Below the pieces are notes generated by a model. That model saw only the letters and a list, made by a program, of their open reading frames with translations. It had not been told where the DNA came from and made no database searches. Position numbers and translations under genes: made by a program. This document shows, piece after piece, positions 1 through 8,191 of a stretch of DNA of 64,000 nt (position 1 is the first letter of the stretch; every line of letters starts with the position of its first letter). The stretch comes from Pseudomonas sp. PDNC002 (GTDB taxonomy: Bacteria; Pseudomonadota; Gammaproteobacteria; Pseudomonadales; Pseudomonadaceae), in NCBI RefSeq assembly GCF_016919445.1, contig NZ_CP070356.1, forward strand, positions 1,123,501 through 1,187,500, read 5' to 3'.

Positions 1-217
1 GGATGCGCTCGACCACTTCGCGGTAGAGCTTCACGTCGCGGCTGGGCTTGCCGGTCAGCGGGTCGCGGACATGGCAGTGGGCGACAGTGGCGCCGGCCTT
101 GGCGGCCTCGATGGCGGCGGCGGCGATTTCCTTCGGGGTAACGGGAATGGCCGGGTGCTTGCCGACGGTGTCGCCGGCGCCGGTCACCGCGCAGGTGACG
201 ATCACTTCGTAATTCAC
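1..217 (-). CDS. cdhC: Dehydrocarnitine cleavage enzyme / BKACE family, N-terminal part (truncated by window edge)
   Basis: The first 72 codons of a protein that runs off the left edge. The start is GTG at 217, with AAGGA about 8 bases upstream. The readable sequence carries the stretch AHCHVRD followed by TGKPSRD, typical of the beta-keto acid cleavage enzyme family (DUF849), zinc enzymes that use acetyl-CoA to cleave beta-keto acids; the HCH pair would supply zinc ligands. It lies 88 bp downstream of the caiX-like gene on the same strand. In P. aeruginosa the BKACE gene next to caiX and cdhR is the dehydrocarnitine cleavage enzyme of L-carnitine catabolism, which gives glycine betaine. The family is clear from sequence; the exact substrate is inferred from neighbours. 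Confidence 0.85.
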   Translation of the reverse strand, partial: MNYEVIVTCAVTGAGDTVGKHPAIPVTPKEIAAAAIEAAKAGATVAHCHVRDPLTGKPSRDVKLYREVVERI

Positions 218-305
218 GGTGGCTGTCCTTCTTGAGGTCGAACGAACCCACTGCGCGCCGGACGACGCGCAGGGAGTTGCTGGTAGGGCGTTACTTTTTG
301 GAGAG

Positions 306-1244
306 CTATTTCAGCGAGGCCTGTACGGCGGCGAGGCCGTCCTTGCCATCGAAGGTGGTCACGCCGTCGAGCCAGGCCTTGAGCGGCTCGGGGTTCTGCT
401 TCAGCCAGGCCTTGGCGGCATCCACCGGCTGGCTGCGGTCGAGGATCGGCACCATCACCTGGCTCACCTGCTGGCTGCTGAACTTGAGGTTGTGCAGCAG
501 CTTGGCGACGTTGCCGCACTGCGCCTGGTAGCCGCCGGCGGTCATGATCGAGACGGTGGCGGAGCCTTCGTTCGGGCCGAACACATCGTCGCTGCCGGTG
601 AGGTACTTCATGTCGATCTGCAGGTTCATCGGGTGCGGCTTCCAGCCGAAGAACACCACCCACTGCTGGCGCTTGATGGCGCGCTTGACCGCGGTGAGCA
701 TGCCGGCCTCGCTGGATTCGACGATCTGGAAGCCCTTCAGGCCGAACTTGTCGTCGGCGATCATCTTCGCGGTGATGCGGTTGGAGCCGCTGCCCGGCTC
801 GATCAGGTAGATCTTGTTGCCCAGCTTGTCCTTGAACTTGGCGATGTCGGCGAAGGTCTTCAGACCGCCGTCGTAGACGTAGGTCGGCACGGCGTAGGTG
901 GACTGCGCGTCGGGCAGGGTCGGCGGGGTGATCACGTCGATCTGCTGCTTGTCGAGGTAGGGCTTGGCCACCGGCTGCATGGTCGGTTGCCAGTAGCCGA
1001 GGAAGACGTCGAGCTGCTTGTCGGCCATGCCAGCGAGGATGATCTGCTGCGAGGCGCTGGTCTGCTTGACCTTGTAGCCCAGGCCGTCGAGCACGGCTTC
1101 GGCCACGGCGCTGCTGGCCACCACGTCGGTCCAGTTCACCGTGCCCATGCGCACGTTCTGGCACTGGGCGGGCTCGGCGGCCCAGGTGGTGCTGGCGGCG
1201 AGCATGAGCGCGGCACAGCCGAACGCTCGGATCGATAGCTTCAT
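306..1244 (-). CDS. caiX: Carnitine/betaine ABC transporter substrate-binding protein (CaiX-like)
   Basis: A 312-residue periplasmic binding protein of the OpuAC/ProX type for quaternary amines. An N-terminal signal peptide (about residues 1-22, ending TTWA-A) is followed by the ligand-binding core. Tryptophans suited to a cation-pi cage are visible in NWTDVV, GYWQPT and FGWKPH. I chose the ATG at 1244 because GGGAG lies just upstream and the signal peptide begins there; an in-frame extension to 1322 has no signal-like start. It is followed by cdhC on the same strand and is divergent from cdhR. In P. aeruginosa the equivalent CaiX delivers carnitine to a shared choline/betaine/carnitine transporter core encoded elsewhere; no ATPase or permease for it lies here. 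Induction through CdhR is inferred from the layout. Confidence 0.88.
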   Translation of the reverse strand: MKLSIRAFGCAALMLAASTTWAAEPAQCQNVRMGTVNWTDVVASSAVAEAVLDGLGYKVKQTSASQQIILAGMADKQLDVFLGYWQPTMQPVAKPYLDKQQIDVITPPTLPDAQSTYAVPTYVYDGGLKTFADIAKFKDKLGNKIYLIEPGSGSNRITAKMIADDKFGLKGFQIVESSEAGMLTAVKRAIKRQQWVVFFGWKPHPMNLQIDMKYLTGSDDVFGPNEGSATVSIMTAGGYQAQCGNVAKLLHNLKFSSQQVSQVMVPILDRSQPVDAAKAWLKQNPEPLKAWLDGVTTFDGKDGLAAVQASLK

Positions 1245-1468
1245 GACTTCTCCCTCAAGGCCTTTGCGGCGTTGGTTATCGTTGTTGTACGTCATGCGGC
1301 CCTCACGGGGGCTGGAGAACAAATTACGCAGGCGTCGCCCCGGTGAATCGCACAGTGGCGACCAGCTCTTGCACAGCAGCGACCTCCCCGATTGCCAGGG
1401 CGACGTCCTTGGTCCATAAGCAGGGGCAGGCTGCCACTACGCTGCCCTCCAATCGCACGGTACCCGCC

Positions 1469-2443
1469 ATGTCCCACGACTTCTGGTTCCTGCTGTTGCC
1501 CGGTTTTTCGGTGATGGGTTTCGTTTCCGCCGTTGAGCCGCTGCGGGTGGCCAACCGCTTCCGCGGCGAGCTGTACCGCTGGCACCTGATGAGCCTGGAC
1601 GGCGGGCCGGTGCTCGCCAGCAACGGCATGTCGATGAACGCCGACAGCGGCCTGGAAGCCCTGCGCGAAAGCGACACGCTGCTGGTGGTGGCGGGTTTCG
1701 AACCGCTGCGCGCCTGCACCCCGGCGCTGCTGCACTGGCTCAAGCGCCTGGATCGTGATGGCGTGACGCTGGGCGGCATCGACACCGGCAGCTTCGTGCT
1801 GGCCGAGGCCGGATTGTTGCAGCGCCAGCGCTGCACGGTGCACTGGGAGGCGCTGGACGCCTTCCGGGAGACTTATCCACAGGTGCAGGCGACCCAGGAG
1901 CTGTTCGAGATCGACGGTCCGCGCATCACCTCCGCCGGCGGCACCGCGTCCATCGACCTGATGCTCGACCTGATCGCCCAGGACCATGGGCCGGAGCTGG
2001 CCGTACAGGTTTCCGAGCAGTTCGTGGTCGGGCGCATTCGTCCCCGCCAGGATCACCAACGCCTGCAGGTCGCCAGCCGTTACGGGGTGAGCAACCGCAA
2101 GCTGGTGCAGGTGATCGGCGAGATGGAGCGCCACACCGAACCACCGCTGACCACGCTGGAGCTGGCCGAGCGCATCCAGGTCACCCGGCGCCAGCTGGAG
2201 CGCCTGTTCCGCCTGCACCTGAACGACACGCCCTCGAACTTCTACCTCAGCCTGCGCCTGGACAAGGCGCGCCAGTTGCTGCGCCAGACCGACATGAGCG
2301 TGCTGGAGATCGGCGTGGCCTGCGGGTTCGAGACGCCTTCGTACCTGTCGCGCAGTTACCGGGCGAAGTTCGGTGTGTGCCCGAGCCAGGATCGGGTGGG
2401 GTTGCGCAAGGTGGCGGCTAAGGCGGTTCCGCCACAAGCATGA
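1469..2443 (+). CDS. cdhR: GlxA-type AraC-family transcriptional activator of carnitine catabolism (CdhR-like)
   Basis: A 324-residue regulator with an N-terminal DJ-1/PfpI-like domain (about residues 5-170; FWFLLLPGFSVMGF at the start) and a C-terminal AraC helix-turn-helix pair (about 215-315; LAERIQVTRRQLERLF, then VACGFETPSYLSRSYRAKFG). The ATG at 1469 matches the usual family start MSHDFWF; the ribosome site in front is weak, and an in-frame extension to 1343 exists. It is divergent from caiX-cdhC, the arrangement of the P. aeruginosa carnitine cluster, where CdhR activates carnitine dehydrogenase genes in response to carnitine. Codons for T-Y-P-Q near 1871 contain an exact DnaA box, with ACT, TAT and CCA used in place of the preferred C/G-ending codons. 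Confidence 0.88.
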   Translation: MSHDFWFLLLPGFSVMGFVSAVEPLRVANRFRGELYRWHLMSLDGGPVLASNGMSMNADSGLEALRESDTLLVVAGFEPLRACTPALLHWLKRLDRDGVTLGGIDTGSFVLAEAGLLQRQRCTVHWEALDAFRETYPQVQATQELFEIDGPRITSAGGTASIDLMLDLIAQDHGPELAVQVSEQFVVGRIRPRQDHQRLQVASRYGVSNRKLVQVIGEMERHTEPPLTTLELAERIQVTRRQLERLFRLHLNDTPSNFYLSLRLDKARQLLRQTDMSVLEIGVACGFETPSYLSRSYRAKFGVCPSQDRVGLRKVAAKAVPPQA

Positions 2444-2461
2444 CTACATGCCTGGGTATCT

Positions 2462-2494
2462 CCCTCACCCCAGCCCTCTCCCAGTGGGAGAGGG
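2462..2494 (+). repeat. CTCTCCC-type intergenic palindromic repeat, copy 1
   Basis: CCCTCACCCCAG leads into the hairpin CCCTCTCCC-AGT-GGGAGAGGG (2474-2494). The same unit recurs inverted at 2581 and as another inverted pair at 5078/5165, so this is a dispersed intergenic palindrome, possibly also acting as transcription terminator after cdhR. The 352-bp gap 2444-2795 holds this copy and copy 2; I see no gene in it. Confidence 0.85.
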
Positions 2495-2580
2495 GGCAGT
2501 CCGCAGTGGCGGATGAGATCGCCGCACTTCCTGCACCATATGACCAGTGACGCCGACCTTTCTGCTCGCACTGAAAGGTC

Positions 2581-2613
2581 CCCTCTCCCTCTGGGAGAGG
2601 GTTAGGGTGAGGG
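2581..2613 (-). repeat. CTCTCCC-type intergenic palindromic repeat, copy 2 (inverted)
   Basis: Hairpin CCCTCTCCC-TCT-GGGAGAGGG followed by TTAGGGTGAGGG, the reverse orientation of copy 1, about 86 bp away. Together they form an inverted pair between cdhR and the DUF1348 gene. Confidence 0.85.
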
Positions 2614-2795
2614 CCGCCCCGGGCGTAGAAACATCCCGCAGCAGCGGCGCCCATCGCCGGTCTGGCGGCCCGCACCTACAAGTAGATACAGGAGCGTCAT
2701 TGGCAATATCTGTGGGACTACCGTCATTTACCCATCCACGGACCAGGCAGAGGATGGGCACCAGGTTCCCTCCTCACTGAACTTCGGAGACCACC

Positions 2796-3266
2796 ATGAG
2801 CGAATCCCGTCCCCCTCTGCCGCCCTTCACCCGCGAAACCGCCATCCAGAAAGTCCGCCTTGCCGAGGACGGCTGGAACAGCCGCGATCCGCACCGCGTG
2901 TCGCTGGCCTACACACCGGACAGCCGCTGGCGCAACCGCGCGACCTTCGTCCAGGGCCGCGAGCAGATCGTCCAGTTCCTCACCGCCAAGTGGGTGCGCG
3001 AGCAGCAGTACCGGCTGATCAAGGAACTCTGGGCCTTCACCGACAACCGCATCGCCGTGCGCTTCGCCTACGAATGGCACGACGACTCGGGCAACTGGTT
3101 CCGCTCCTACGGCAACGAGAACTGGGTCTTCGACGAGAACGGCCTGATGTTCGAGCGCCATGCGAGCATCAACGACCTGCCGATCCGCGAGGACGAGCGC
3201 CTGTTCCATTGGCCGCAAGGGCGCCGGCCGGATGAACATCCGTCGCTCAGCGAGCTGGGCTTGTGA
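2796..3266 (+). CDS. DUF1348 / nuclear-transport-factor-2-like small protein
   Basis: A 156-residue cytoplasmic protein with no signal peptide. It has the SnoaL/NTF2-like fold signature of DUF1348: [21 protein letters not shown] at the start, RWRNR, the [16 protein letters not shown] helix, and [21 protein letters not shown]. These proteins form a cone-shaped barrel and their biochemical role is not established. Full family length. GGAG lies about 8 bases before the ATG. It is a single gene flanked by repeat elements, convergent with the GMC oxidoreductase. The family is clear; function unknown. Confidence 0.85.
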   Translation: MSESRPPLPPFTRETAIQKVRLAEDGWNSRDPHRVSLAYTPDSRWRNRATFVQGREQIVQFLTAKWVREQQYRLIKELWAFTDNRIAVRFAYEWHDDSGNWFRSYGNENWVFDENGLMFERHASINDLPIREDERLFHWPQGRRPDEHPSLSELGL

Positions 3267-3315
3267 GGCTTATCCATAGCGGTTTTTCCGCGGGATAGAC
3301 CGGCCTGCGGCCGGG

Positions 3316-3338
3316 TCGCGGATAAGATCCGCTCCTAC
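3316..3338 (-). repeat. Pseudomonas REP-like element (GTAGGAGCGGA..TCCGCGA), copy 1
   Basis: A 23-base palindromic unit reading (minus strand) GTAGGAGCGGA-TCTTA-TCCGCGA. It forms an inverted pair with the unit at 3363; the 24-base spacer contains an exact DnaA box (TGTGGATAA, 3351-3359). Confidence 0.8.
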
Positions 3339-3362
3339 AAGGGCCGGTGCTGTGGATAACCC

Positions 3363-3385
3363 GTAGGAGCGGACCTTGTCCGCGA
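3363..3385 (+). repeat. Pseudomonas REP-like element, copy 2 (inverted)
   Basis: GTAGGAGCGGA-CCTTG-TCCGCGA, the plus-strand counterpart of the unit at 3316. A second pair of the same units in the opposite relative arrangement lies at 11715/11772. Confidence 0.8.
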
Positions 3386-3386
3386 A

Positions 3387-3405
3387 AGGCGCCCGAAGGG
3401 CGCCC
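3387..3405 (-). terminator. Hairpin terminator after the GMC oxidoreductase gene
   Basis: GGCGCCC-GAA-GGGCGCC stem-loop 7 bases beyond the stop of the minus-strand GMC gene, with TTTC after it on that strand. The T run is short, so termination may be partial. Confidence 0.5.
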
Positions 3406-3411
3406 TCGATA

Positions 3412-5040
3412 TCAGGCCGGAACGGCCCGGGCGGGTGCGGTGGAGGAGATGCGGCTGTCTTCCAGGATCATCGCTGCCGCCCGCTCGCCGAGCATGATGC
3501 ACGGCGCGTTGGTGTTGCCGCTGATCAGCGTCGGCATGATCGACGCATCCACCACGCGCAACCCCTTCAAACCATGCACGCGCAGGCGCAGGTCGACCAC
3601 GGCCATCGCGTCCTCACCCATCTTGCAGGTACCCACCGGGTGGAACACGGTGGCGGCGTACTCGCGCAGGTGCTCGAGCAGTTGCTCGTCGGTCTGCACC
3701 TGCGGGCCGGGCAGCATCTCGGCGCCGCGGATCTTGTCGAACTCCGGCTGGGCGAGGATCTTGCGCGCCAGCTTCACGCCTTCCACCAGCACGCGGCCGT
3801 CTTCCTCGTTGGCGAGGAAGTTGTAGTCGATCTCGATGTCACCGCCGGGCTTCACGCGTAGCTCGCCGATGCTCTTCGGACGCAGCACGCAGGTGTGCAC
3901 GGCGTAGCCATGGCCCCACTCGAACAGGCGGCCACGGTGGCTGCGGTAACCGGGCACGAAGTGGAACTGCACGTCGGCCAGCGATTGCGCGAGAGGTGTC
4001 CGCGCGAATCCACCGGCCTCGACGTAGTTGGTGGTCAGCCAGCCCTTCTTCGCCAGCAGGTACTTGAACGGCGACAACAGGATCTGCGGCAGCGATCCGA
4101 GGGAGAAGCCCAGGCTCAGCGGGCTTGGCGAGCGCACGGTGACCAGTCCGTCGAGGTGGTCCTGGAGGTTCTTGCCCACGCCCGGCAGGTCGTGTTTCAC
4201 CGGGATGCCGGCGGCTTTCAACTCTTCGCCCGGACCGATGCCGGAGGCCAGGAGGATCTGCGGCGAGCCGAGGGAGCCGGCCGACAGAATCACTTCGCGG
4301 CGCGCCAGCAGGCGCTCGCCGCTGCGCAGCTCGATGCCGGTGACGCGCTCGCCTTCCAGCAGCAGGCGGCCCACCTGGCGGTCGGTCAGCACGGTGAGGT
4401 TCGGCCGCTGCAACGGCGCGACGAAGGCACGGTAGCTGCTCAGGCGCTTGGCGTCCTTCTGGGTCACGTTGTAGATGCCGACGCCCTCGAACTCGCGGCC
4501 GTTGAAGTCATCGTTGCGGCGCAGGCCGAGGTGTTCGGCGGCCTTGATGAACAGGTTCGACAGCGGGTTGGGGTCACGCGGCTTGTCCACCACCAGCTCG
4601 CCCAGGGTGCCGTGCAGCGCCGGGTCCTGGCCGAGCACGTTGCGTTCGGATTTCTTGAAGAACGGCAGCACGTCCTTCCAACCCCAGCCGGGGCAGCCGT
4701 CCTGCTCCCAGCGGTCGTAGTCGGAGGCGTGGCCACGGATGTAGATCATGCTGTTCATCGAGCTGGAGCCGCCCAGCGCCTTACCGCGCGGGCAGTGCAG
4801 CGAGCGGTTGTTCAGGCGCTTCTGCGGCGCGGAGTAGAAGTTCCAGCTGAAGATCTTGCTCTTGTACAGCGTGATGGTGCCGGCGGGGGTCTGTACGCGC
4901 GGGCTGGCATCGCTGCCGCCGGCCTCCAGCAGGCAGACGCGCACGGACGGGTCGGCGCTCAGGCGGTTGGCCAGGACGCAGCCGGCGGAACCGGCGCCGA
5001 CGATGAGGTAGTCGTAGGTGGAATCGTTGGAGTGGGACAT
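3412..5040 (-). CDS. GMC-family flavin oxidoreductase (choline/alcohol dehydrogenase-like)
   Basis: A 542-residue FAD enzyme of the glucose-methanol-choline family. The dinucleotide fold motif GAGSAGCVLANRL lies at residues 15-27, the second GMC signature around ALGGSSSMNSMIYIRGH, and the catalytic histidine region HPVGTCKMG plus GNTNAPCIMLGE near the C-terminus. I chose the ATG at 5040 (AAGGGAG upstream, protein MSHSNDS); the in-frame extension to 5115 is read from a CTCTCCC repeat and is not credible. Such enzymes oxidise primary alcohols to aldehydes and pass electrons to the respiratory chain. It shares its strand with the ABC importer genes upstream, so the importer may supply its substrate. 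Not betA itself: no betI/betB neighbours. Substrate unknown. Confidence 0.88.
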   Translation of the reverse strand: MSHSNDSTYDYLIVGAGSAGCVLANRLSADPSVRVCLLEAGGSDASPRVQTPAGTITLYKSKIFSWNFYSAPQKRLNNRSLHCPRGKALGGSSSMNSMIYIRGHASDYDRWEQDGCPGWGWKDVLPFFKKSERNVLGQDPALHGTLGELVVDKPRDPNPLSNLFIKAAEHLGLRRNDDFNGREFEGVGIYNVTQKDAKRLSSYRAFVAPLQRPNLTVLTDRQVGRLLLEGERVTGIELRSGERLLARREVILSAGSLGSPQILLASGIGPGEELKAAGIPVKHDLPGVGKNLQDHLDGLVTVRSPSPLSLGFSLGSLPQILLSPFKYLLAKKGWLTTNYVEAGGFARTPLAQSLADVQFHFVPGYRSHRGRLFEWGHGYAVHTCVLRPKSIGELRVKPGGDIEIDYNFLANEEDGRVLVEGVKLARKILAQPEFDKIRGAEMLPGPQVQTDEQLLEHLREYAATVFHPVGTCKMGEDAMAVVDLRLRVHGLKGLRVVDASIMPTLISGNTNAPCIMLGERAAAMILEDSRISSTAPARAVPA

Positions 5041-5077
5041 AAGGGCTCCCTTGGGAGTGTTGCGTGAATGGCAGAGC

Positions 5078-5110
5078 CCCTCACCCCAGCCCTCTCCCAA
5101 AGGGAGAGGG
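5078..5110 (+). repeat. CTCTCCC-type intergenic palindromic repeat, copy 3
   Basis: CCCTCACCCCAG followed by CCCTCTCCC-AAA-GGGAGAGGG, near-identical to the copy at 2462. It lies between the ABC ATPase gene and the GMC gene, both on the minus strand, where a hairpin could lower downstream expression. Confidence 0.85.
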
Positions 5111-5164
5111 AGCAAACCGAATCAACCGGCCAGCGCGGCGCTCGTCGCGAGCGCCGCAACAGCT

Positions 5165-5197
5165 CCCTCTCCCCCTGGGAGAGGGCTGGGGTGAGGG
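5165..5197 (-). repeat. CTCTCCC-type intergenic palindromic repeat, copy 4 (inverted)
   Basis: CCCTCTCCC-CCT-GGGAGAGGG then CTGGGGTGAGGG, the inverse of copy 3 with about 54 bp between them. Pairing of the two copies could also form one long hairpin 18 bases after the ABC ATPase stop codon. Confidence 0.85.
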
Positions 5198-5214
5198 TGG
5201 GCGTCGTCGGGCTT

Positions 5215-6048
5215 TCAATGAGCCTCTTCCAGATCGTCGTGCAGCAGCCCGAGGATCTCGCGCTTCATCTCGATGAACTGGCGGTCCATGACCATGTCCA
5301 GCGAGCGCGGGCGCTCGATGGGCACGTCGAGGATGCGCTTGATGCGGCCGGGGCGTGCGCCCATGACGTAGACGCGGTCGCCCAGCAGGATGGCCTCGTC
5401 GATGTCGTGGGTGACGAACACCACGGTCTTCTTGCTGTGGTCCCACACGCGCAGCAGCAGTTGCTGCATCTGCATGCGGGTCTGGCTGTCGAGGGCGCCG
5501 AAGGGCTCGTCCATCAGCAGGATCTGCGGGTCGTTGGCCAGCGCGCGGGCGATCGCCACGCGCTGCATCATTCCGCCGGAGAGCTGCTTGGGATAGTTGT
5601 TCTCGAAGCGGCGCAGGCCGACTTCGTCGAGGTAGTAGTCGACAATCTCGCGGCGCTCGGCCGCCGGCATGCCGCGACGCTTGAGGCCGAACTCGACGTT
5701 CTGCCGCACGGTTAGCCAGGGGAACAGGGTGTAGCTCTGGAACACCATGCCGCGGTCGGCGCCGGGGCCGTCGACCAGTTGGCCGCCGACGTAGATGTCG
5801 CCTTCGGTGGGTTCGGCCAGCCCGGCGGTGAGGTAGAGCAGGCTCGACTTGCCGCAGCCGGACGGGCCGACGATGACGGCGAACTGCTGGTCCGGCACTT
5901 CGAAGGAGACGCTCTCCAGCGCGCTGAAGGTGCCGCCCTCGGGCGTGCGATAGCGCAGGCTGACGTTTTCCACCCGCAGGCGTGGCGGCCTGGCTTGTTC
6001 CTGACCGGTCACGGCCGCTTCTTCCTGCTTGATCGCTACTGCGCCCAT
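5215..6048 (-). CDS. ABC transporter ATP-binding protein, NitT/TauT family
   Basis: A 277-residue ATPase of the nitrate/sulfonate/taurine importer family. Walker A is GPSGCGKSS (about residue 65), the signature is LSGGMMQRVAIARAL, Walker B is ILLMDEPFGALD, and the switch histidine is in VFVTHDIDEA. The ATG at 6048 overlaps the end of the permease gene by 13 bp, so the two are translationally coupled; in-frame sequence further upstream is only a permease shadow. The operon order is binding protein, permease, ATPase. It energises uptake of the ligand bound by the protein encoded at 6900-7874. Confidence 0.93.
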   Translation of the reverse strand: MGAVAIKQEEAAVTGQEQARPPRLRVENVSLRYRTPEGGTFSALESVSFEVPDQQFAVIVGPSGCGKSSLLYLTAGLAEPTEGDIYVGGQLVDGPGADRGMVFQSYTLFPWLTVRQNVEFGLKRRGMPAAERREIVDYYLDEVGLRRFENNYPKQLSGGMMQRVAIARALANDPQILLMDEPFGALDSQTRMQMQQLLLRVWDHSKKTVVFVTHDIDEAILLGDRVYVMGARPGRIKRILDVPIERPRSLDMVMDRQFIEMKREILGLLHDDLEEAH

Positions 6049-6842
6049 GACGCCACCTTCAGTCGGATGAATCGGAAGAGTTGGTCGGTGATCAGGCCCA
6101 GCAGGCCGATGATGGCGATGGCCAGGAAGATCACGTCGACCTGGAAGCCGCGCATGGCCTTGAGGCTGATGTAGCCCAGGCCGCTGGAGGCGGCGACCAG
6201 TTCGGCCACGACGAGGTAAGTCCAGGCCCAGCCCATGGTCACGCGCAAGGTGTCGAGCACGCCGGGCAGCGAGGCCGGGCCGAGCACGTGAAGGACTACG
6301 TCGCGGCGGTTGCAGCCCAGGGTGTAGGAGGCGTTGACCAGGTCCTTGGCGACGCCGCGGGAAACGTCCGCGATCATCACCAGTTGCTGGAAGAACACGC
6401 CGAAGATGATCACGGTGACGCGCTGCTCCAGGCCGATGCCGATCCACAGGATGAACAGCGGCACGAAGGAGGTCACCGGCAGGTAGCGAATGAAGTTCAC
6501 CAGCGGTTCGAGGAAGGCCTGGACGATGCGGAAGCTGCCCATCAGCAGGCCCAGCGGCACCGCCACCAGCGAGGAGATGATGAAGCCGATCATCACCACC
6601 TTGACGCTGGCCATCACGTGGGTGGCGAGGGTGCCGTCACTGGCCAGGCGCACGCCGGCGGCGAGCACCGCATCCGGGGTGGGCAGGAACATCGCCGGCA
6701 CCACGCCGCCGTAGGAAAGCCCGGCCCACAGGCCGAACACGAGCAGCCAGCACAGGGTGCCGGCGGACCAGACCAGCTTCAGCGGCAGGTCGACCTTGGG
6801 CGTCAGGCAACGGCTGAGCCAGGATTGCGAACGACGAGGCAT
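6036..6842 (-). CDS. ABC transporter permease, NitT/TauT family
   Basis: A 268-residue inner-membrane permease with about six membrane segments (first at residues 23-43, LVWSAGTLCWLLVFGLWAGL). The BPD_transp_1 coupling loop reads ASYTLGCNRRDVVLHVLGP, the EAA-like segment that contacts the ATPase. It lies 57 bp downstream of the substrate-binding gene and overlaps the ATPase gene by 13 bp. Full family length. Import direction follows from the binding-protein-dependent family. Confidence 0.92.
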   Translation of the reverse strand: MPRRSQSWLSRCLTPKVDLPLKLVWSAGTLCWLLVFGLWAGLSYGGVVPAMFLPTPDAVLAAGVRLASDGTLATHVMASVKVVMIGFIISSLVAVPLGLLMGSFRIVQAFLEPLVNFIRYLPVTSFVPLFILWIGIGLEQRVTVIIFGVFFQQLVMIADVSRGVAKDLVNASYTLGCNRRDVVLHVLGPASLPGVLDTLRVTMGWAWTYLVVAELVAASSGLGYISLKAMRGFQVDVIFLAIAIIGLLGLITDQLFRFIRLKVASWAQ

Positions 6843-6899
6843 CGCGGATTCCTCCAGGCGAGCGGCACGGCGCCGCCCGCGGGGACAAGAGAGAGACGG

Positions 6900-7874
6900 T
6901 TACTCGGAGACGAAGCGCGGATCGACCAGGTCGTCGTAGCTGACTTCCAGGCGCTTGCCCTGCAGGCCGCTCCAGGTCTCGTTGGCGAGGCGGATCAAGC
7001 CCTTGATGTCGCCGGGCTTGCCGGGGGTGCCAATGAGTTGCTCGCTCATGGCCTTGTCGTAGAAGCGCACGCCCTTGGCGGCGTCGGCCAGGGCCTTGGG
7101 ATCGGAAAGGTAGCCGCCGACGCCCTTGGCCATGATCGCGTAGGCCTCGTCCGGGTGTTCCTTGGTGTACTGCACGGCCCTGTACAGGCCTTTCACCAGG
7201 GCCTTCACGTCCTCGGGCTGCTTCTCGATCACGTCGCAGTTGAGGGCGACCACGTCGACGATCACGCCGGGGGTGGTGGAACTGTCCACCAGCACCTTGC
7301 CCTGCTGCTTCTCGCGCACCAGAGAGAGGTGCGGCTCCCAGGTCACGGCGGCGGGCACGCGGCCGGCGATGAAGGCGCTGGCGGCATCGTCGGCGGTCAT
7401 GTTCTGCACCTTGATGTCGCTCATGTTCATGCCGGCGTGCTTGAGCAGGTAGGCCAGCCAGAACTGCGAGACGGAGCCTTCGTTGACCGCCACTTCCTGG
7501 CCCTTGAGCTGGGCCAGGGAGGTGACGTCCTTGCCCACCAGCACGCCGTCGCCGCCATGGCTGTCGTCCAGCGCGGCCACGGCCTTGAAGCAGAACTTCG
7601 GCCGGTACTTGAGGATTTCGTCGATGGTGGAGGCGGAACCGGAGAGCTGGCCGGAGGCCTGGGCCGCCATGTACATCGAGGCTTCCTCGATGGTGGTCAG
7701 CTGCAGGTCCAGGCCCTGCTCCTTGAAGTAGCCCAGGTCGCGGGCGAGGTAGAGCGTGCCGTAGCCGACCCAGGTGGTGTGGCCGATGGACAGGGTACCG
7801 GCCTGCGCGCCGGAAACGGCGGCAAGAGCCAGGGCGGAACACGCGATGGAACGCACGAGCAAGGACTTGATCAT
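6900..7874 (-). CDS. ABC transporter substrate-binding protein, NitT/TauT (SsuA/TauA-like) family
   Basis: A 324-residue periplasmic protein. The signal peptide is about residues 1-25 (cleavage after AQA before GTLSIG). The mature start GHTTWVGYGTLYLARDLGYFKEQGLDL is the typical SsuA/THI5-like opening, and the middle NEGSVSQFWLAYLLKHAG and EPHLSLVRE match the same family. The ATG at 7874 has GGGAG 6 bases upstream. First gene of a three-gene importer, with the GMC oxidoreductase downstream on the same strand. Ligands in this family include sulfonates, nitrate, pyrimidine precursors and others; nothing in the sequence picks one. The intergenic space 7875-8191 must carry its promoter. Confidence 0.9.
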   Translation of the reverse strand: MIKSLLVRSIACSALALAAVSGAQAGTLSIGHTTWVGYGTLYLARDLGYFKEQGLDLQLTTIEEASMYMAAQASGQLSGSASTIDEILKYRPKFCFKAVAALDDSHGGDGVLVGKDVTSLAQLKGQEVAVNEGSVSQFWLAYLLKHAGMNMSDIKVQNMTADDAASAFIAGRVPAAVTWEPHLSLVREKQQGKVLVDSSTTPGVIVDVVALNCDVIEKQPEDVKALVKGLYRAVQYTKEHPDEAYAIMAKGVGGYLSDPKALADAAKGVRFYDKAMSEQLIGTPGKPGDIKGLIRLANETWSGLQGKRLEVSYDDLVDPRFVSE

Positions 7875-8191
7875 GAAGCACTCCCACAGCCGTTGGGCTT
7901 GTTATTGGTTTACTGCGGCAGTGGCCAGGAGGCCGGAAGAACCGGGACATGGGCGGCATTGGGCTCGGGTGGCCCTAGCGTCTGAAGGCTTTGTCTCGCG
8001 ACATGTCTGACAGACCGATGGTGGCCGAAGCGGGAGGCTCGGAAAATTATTAAATATGTCGTTGCGCCATAAGAAAAAGCTGCCTTGCCGGCGAAACTGC
8101 ACCAGCATGGCGCAAGGGAGAACTCGAACACACGCGGCACGTCTCGCGCTGCACTATCGTTGAACGTCGCTCCCCTCAGGAAGGTTTGATC
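7875..8191. other. Intergenic region between divergent genes (about 317 bp)
   Basis: It separates the leftward ABC importer operon from the rightward exported-protein gene and must hold both promoters. The stretch around 8040-8080 (GGAAAATTATTAAATATG) is markedly AT-rich and is the likeliest place for promoter elements. I see no gene, repeat or RNA here. Confidence 0.5.

Noticed and set aside
3412-5115. Longer start of the GMC gene at 5115
   Set aside because: The extra N-terminus is translated from a CTCTCCC repeat; the ATG at 5040 has the ribosome site and the family start.
6081-7985. A 634-codon plus-strand frame
   Set aside because: Antisense to the permease and binding-protein genes, with His/Gln/Asp-rich composition typical of a reverse-frame artefact.
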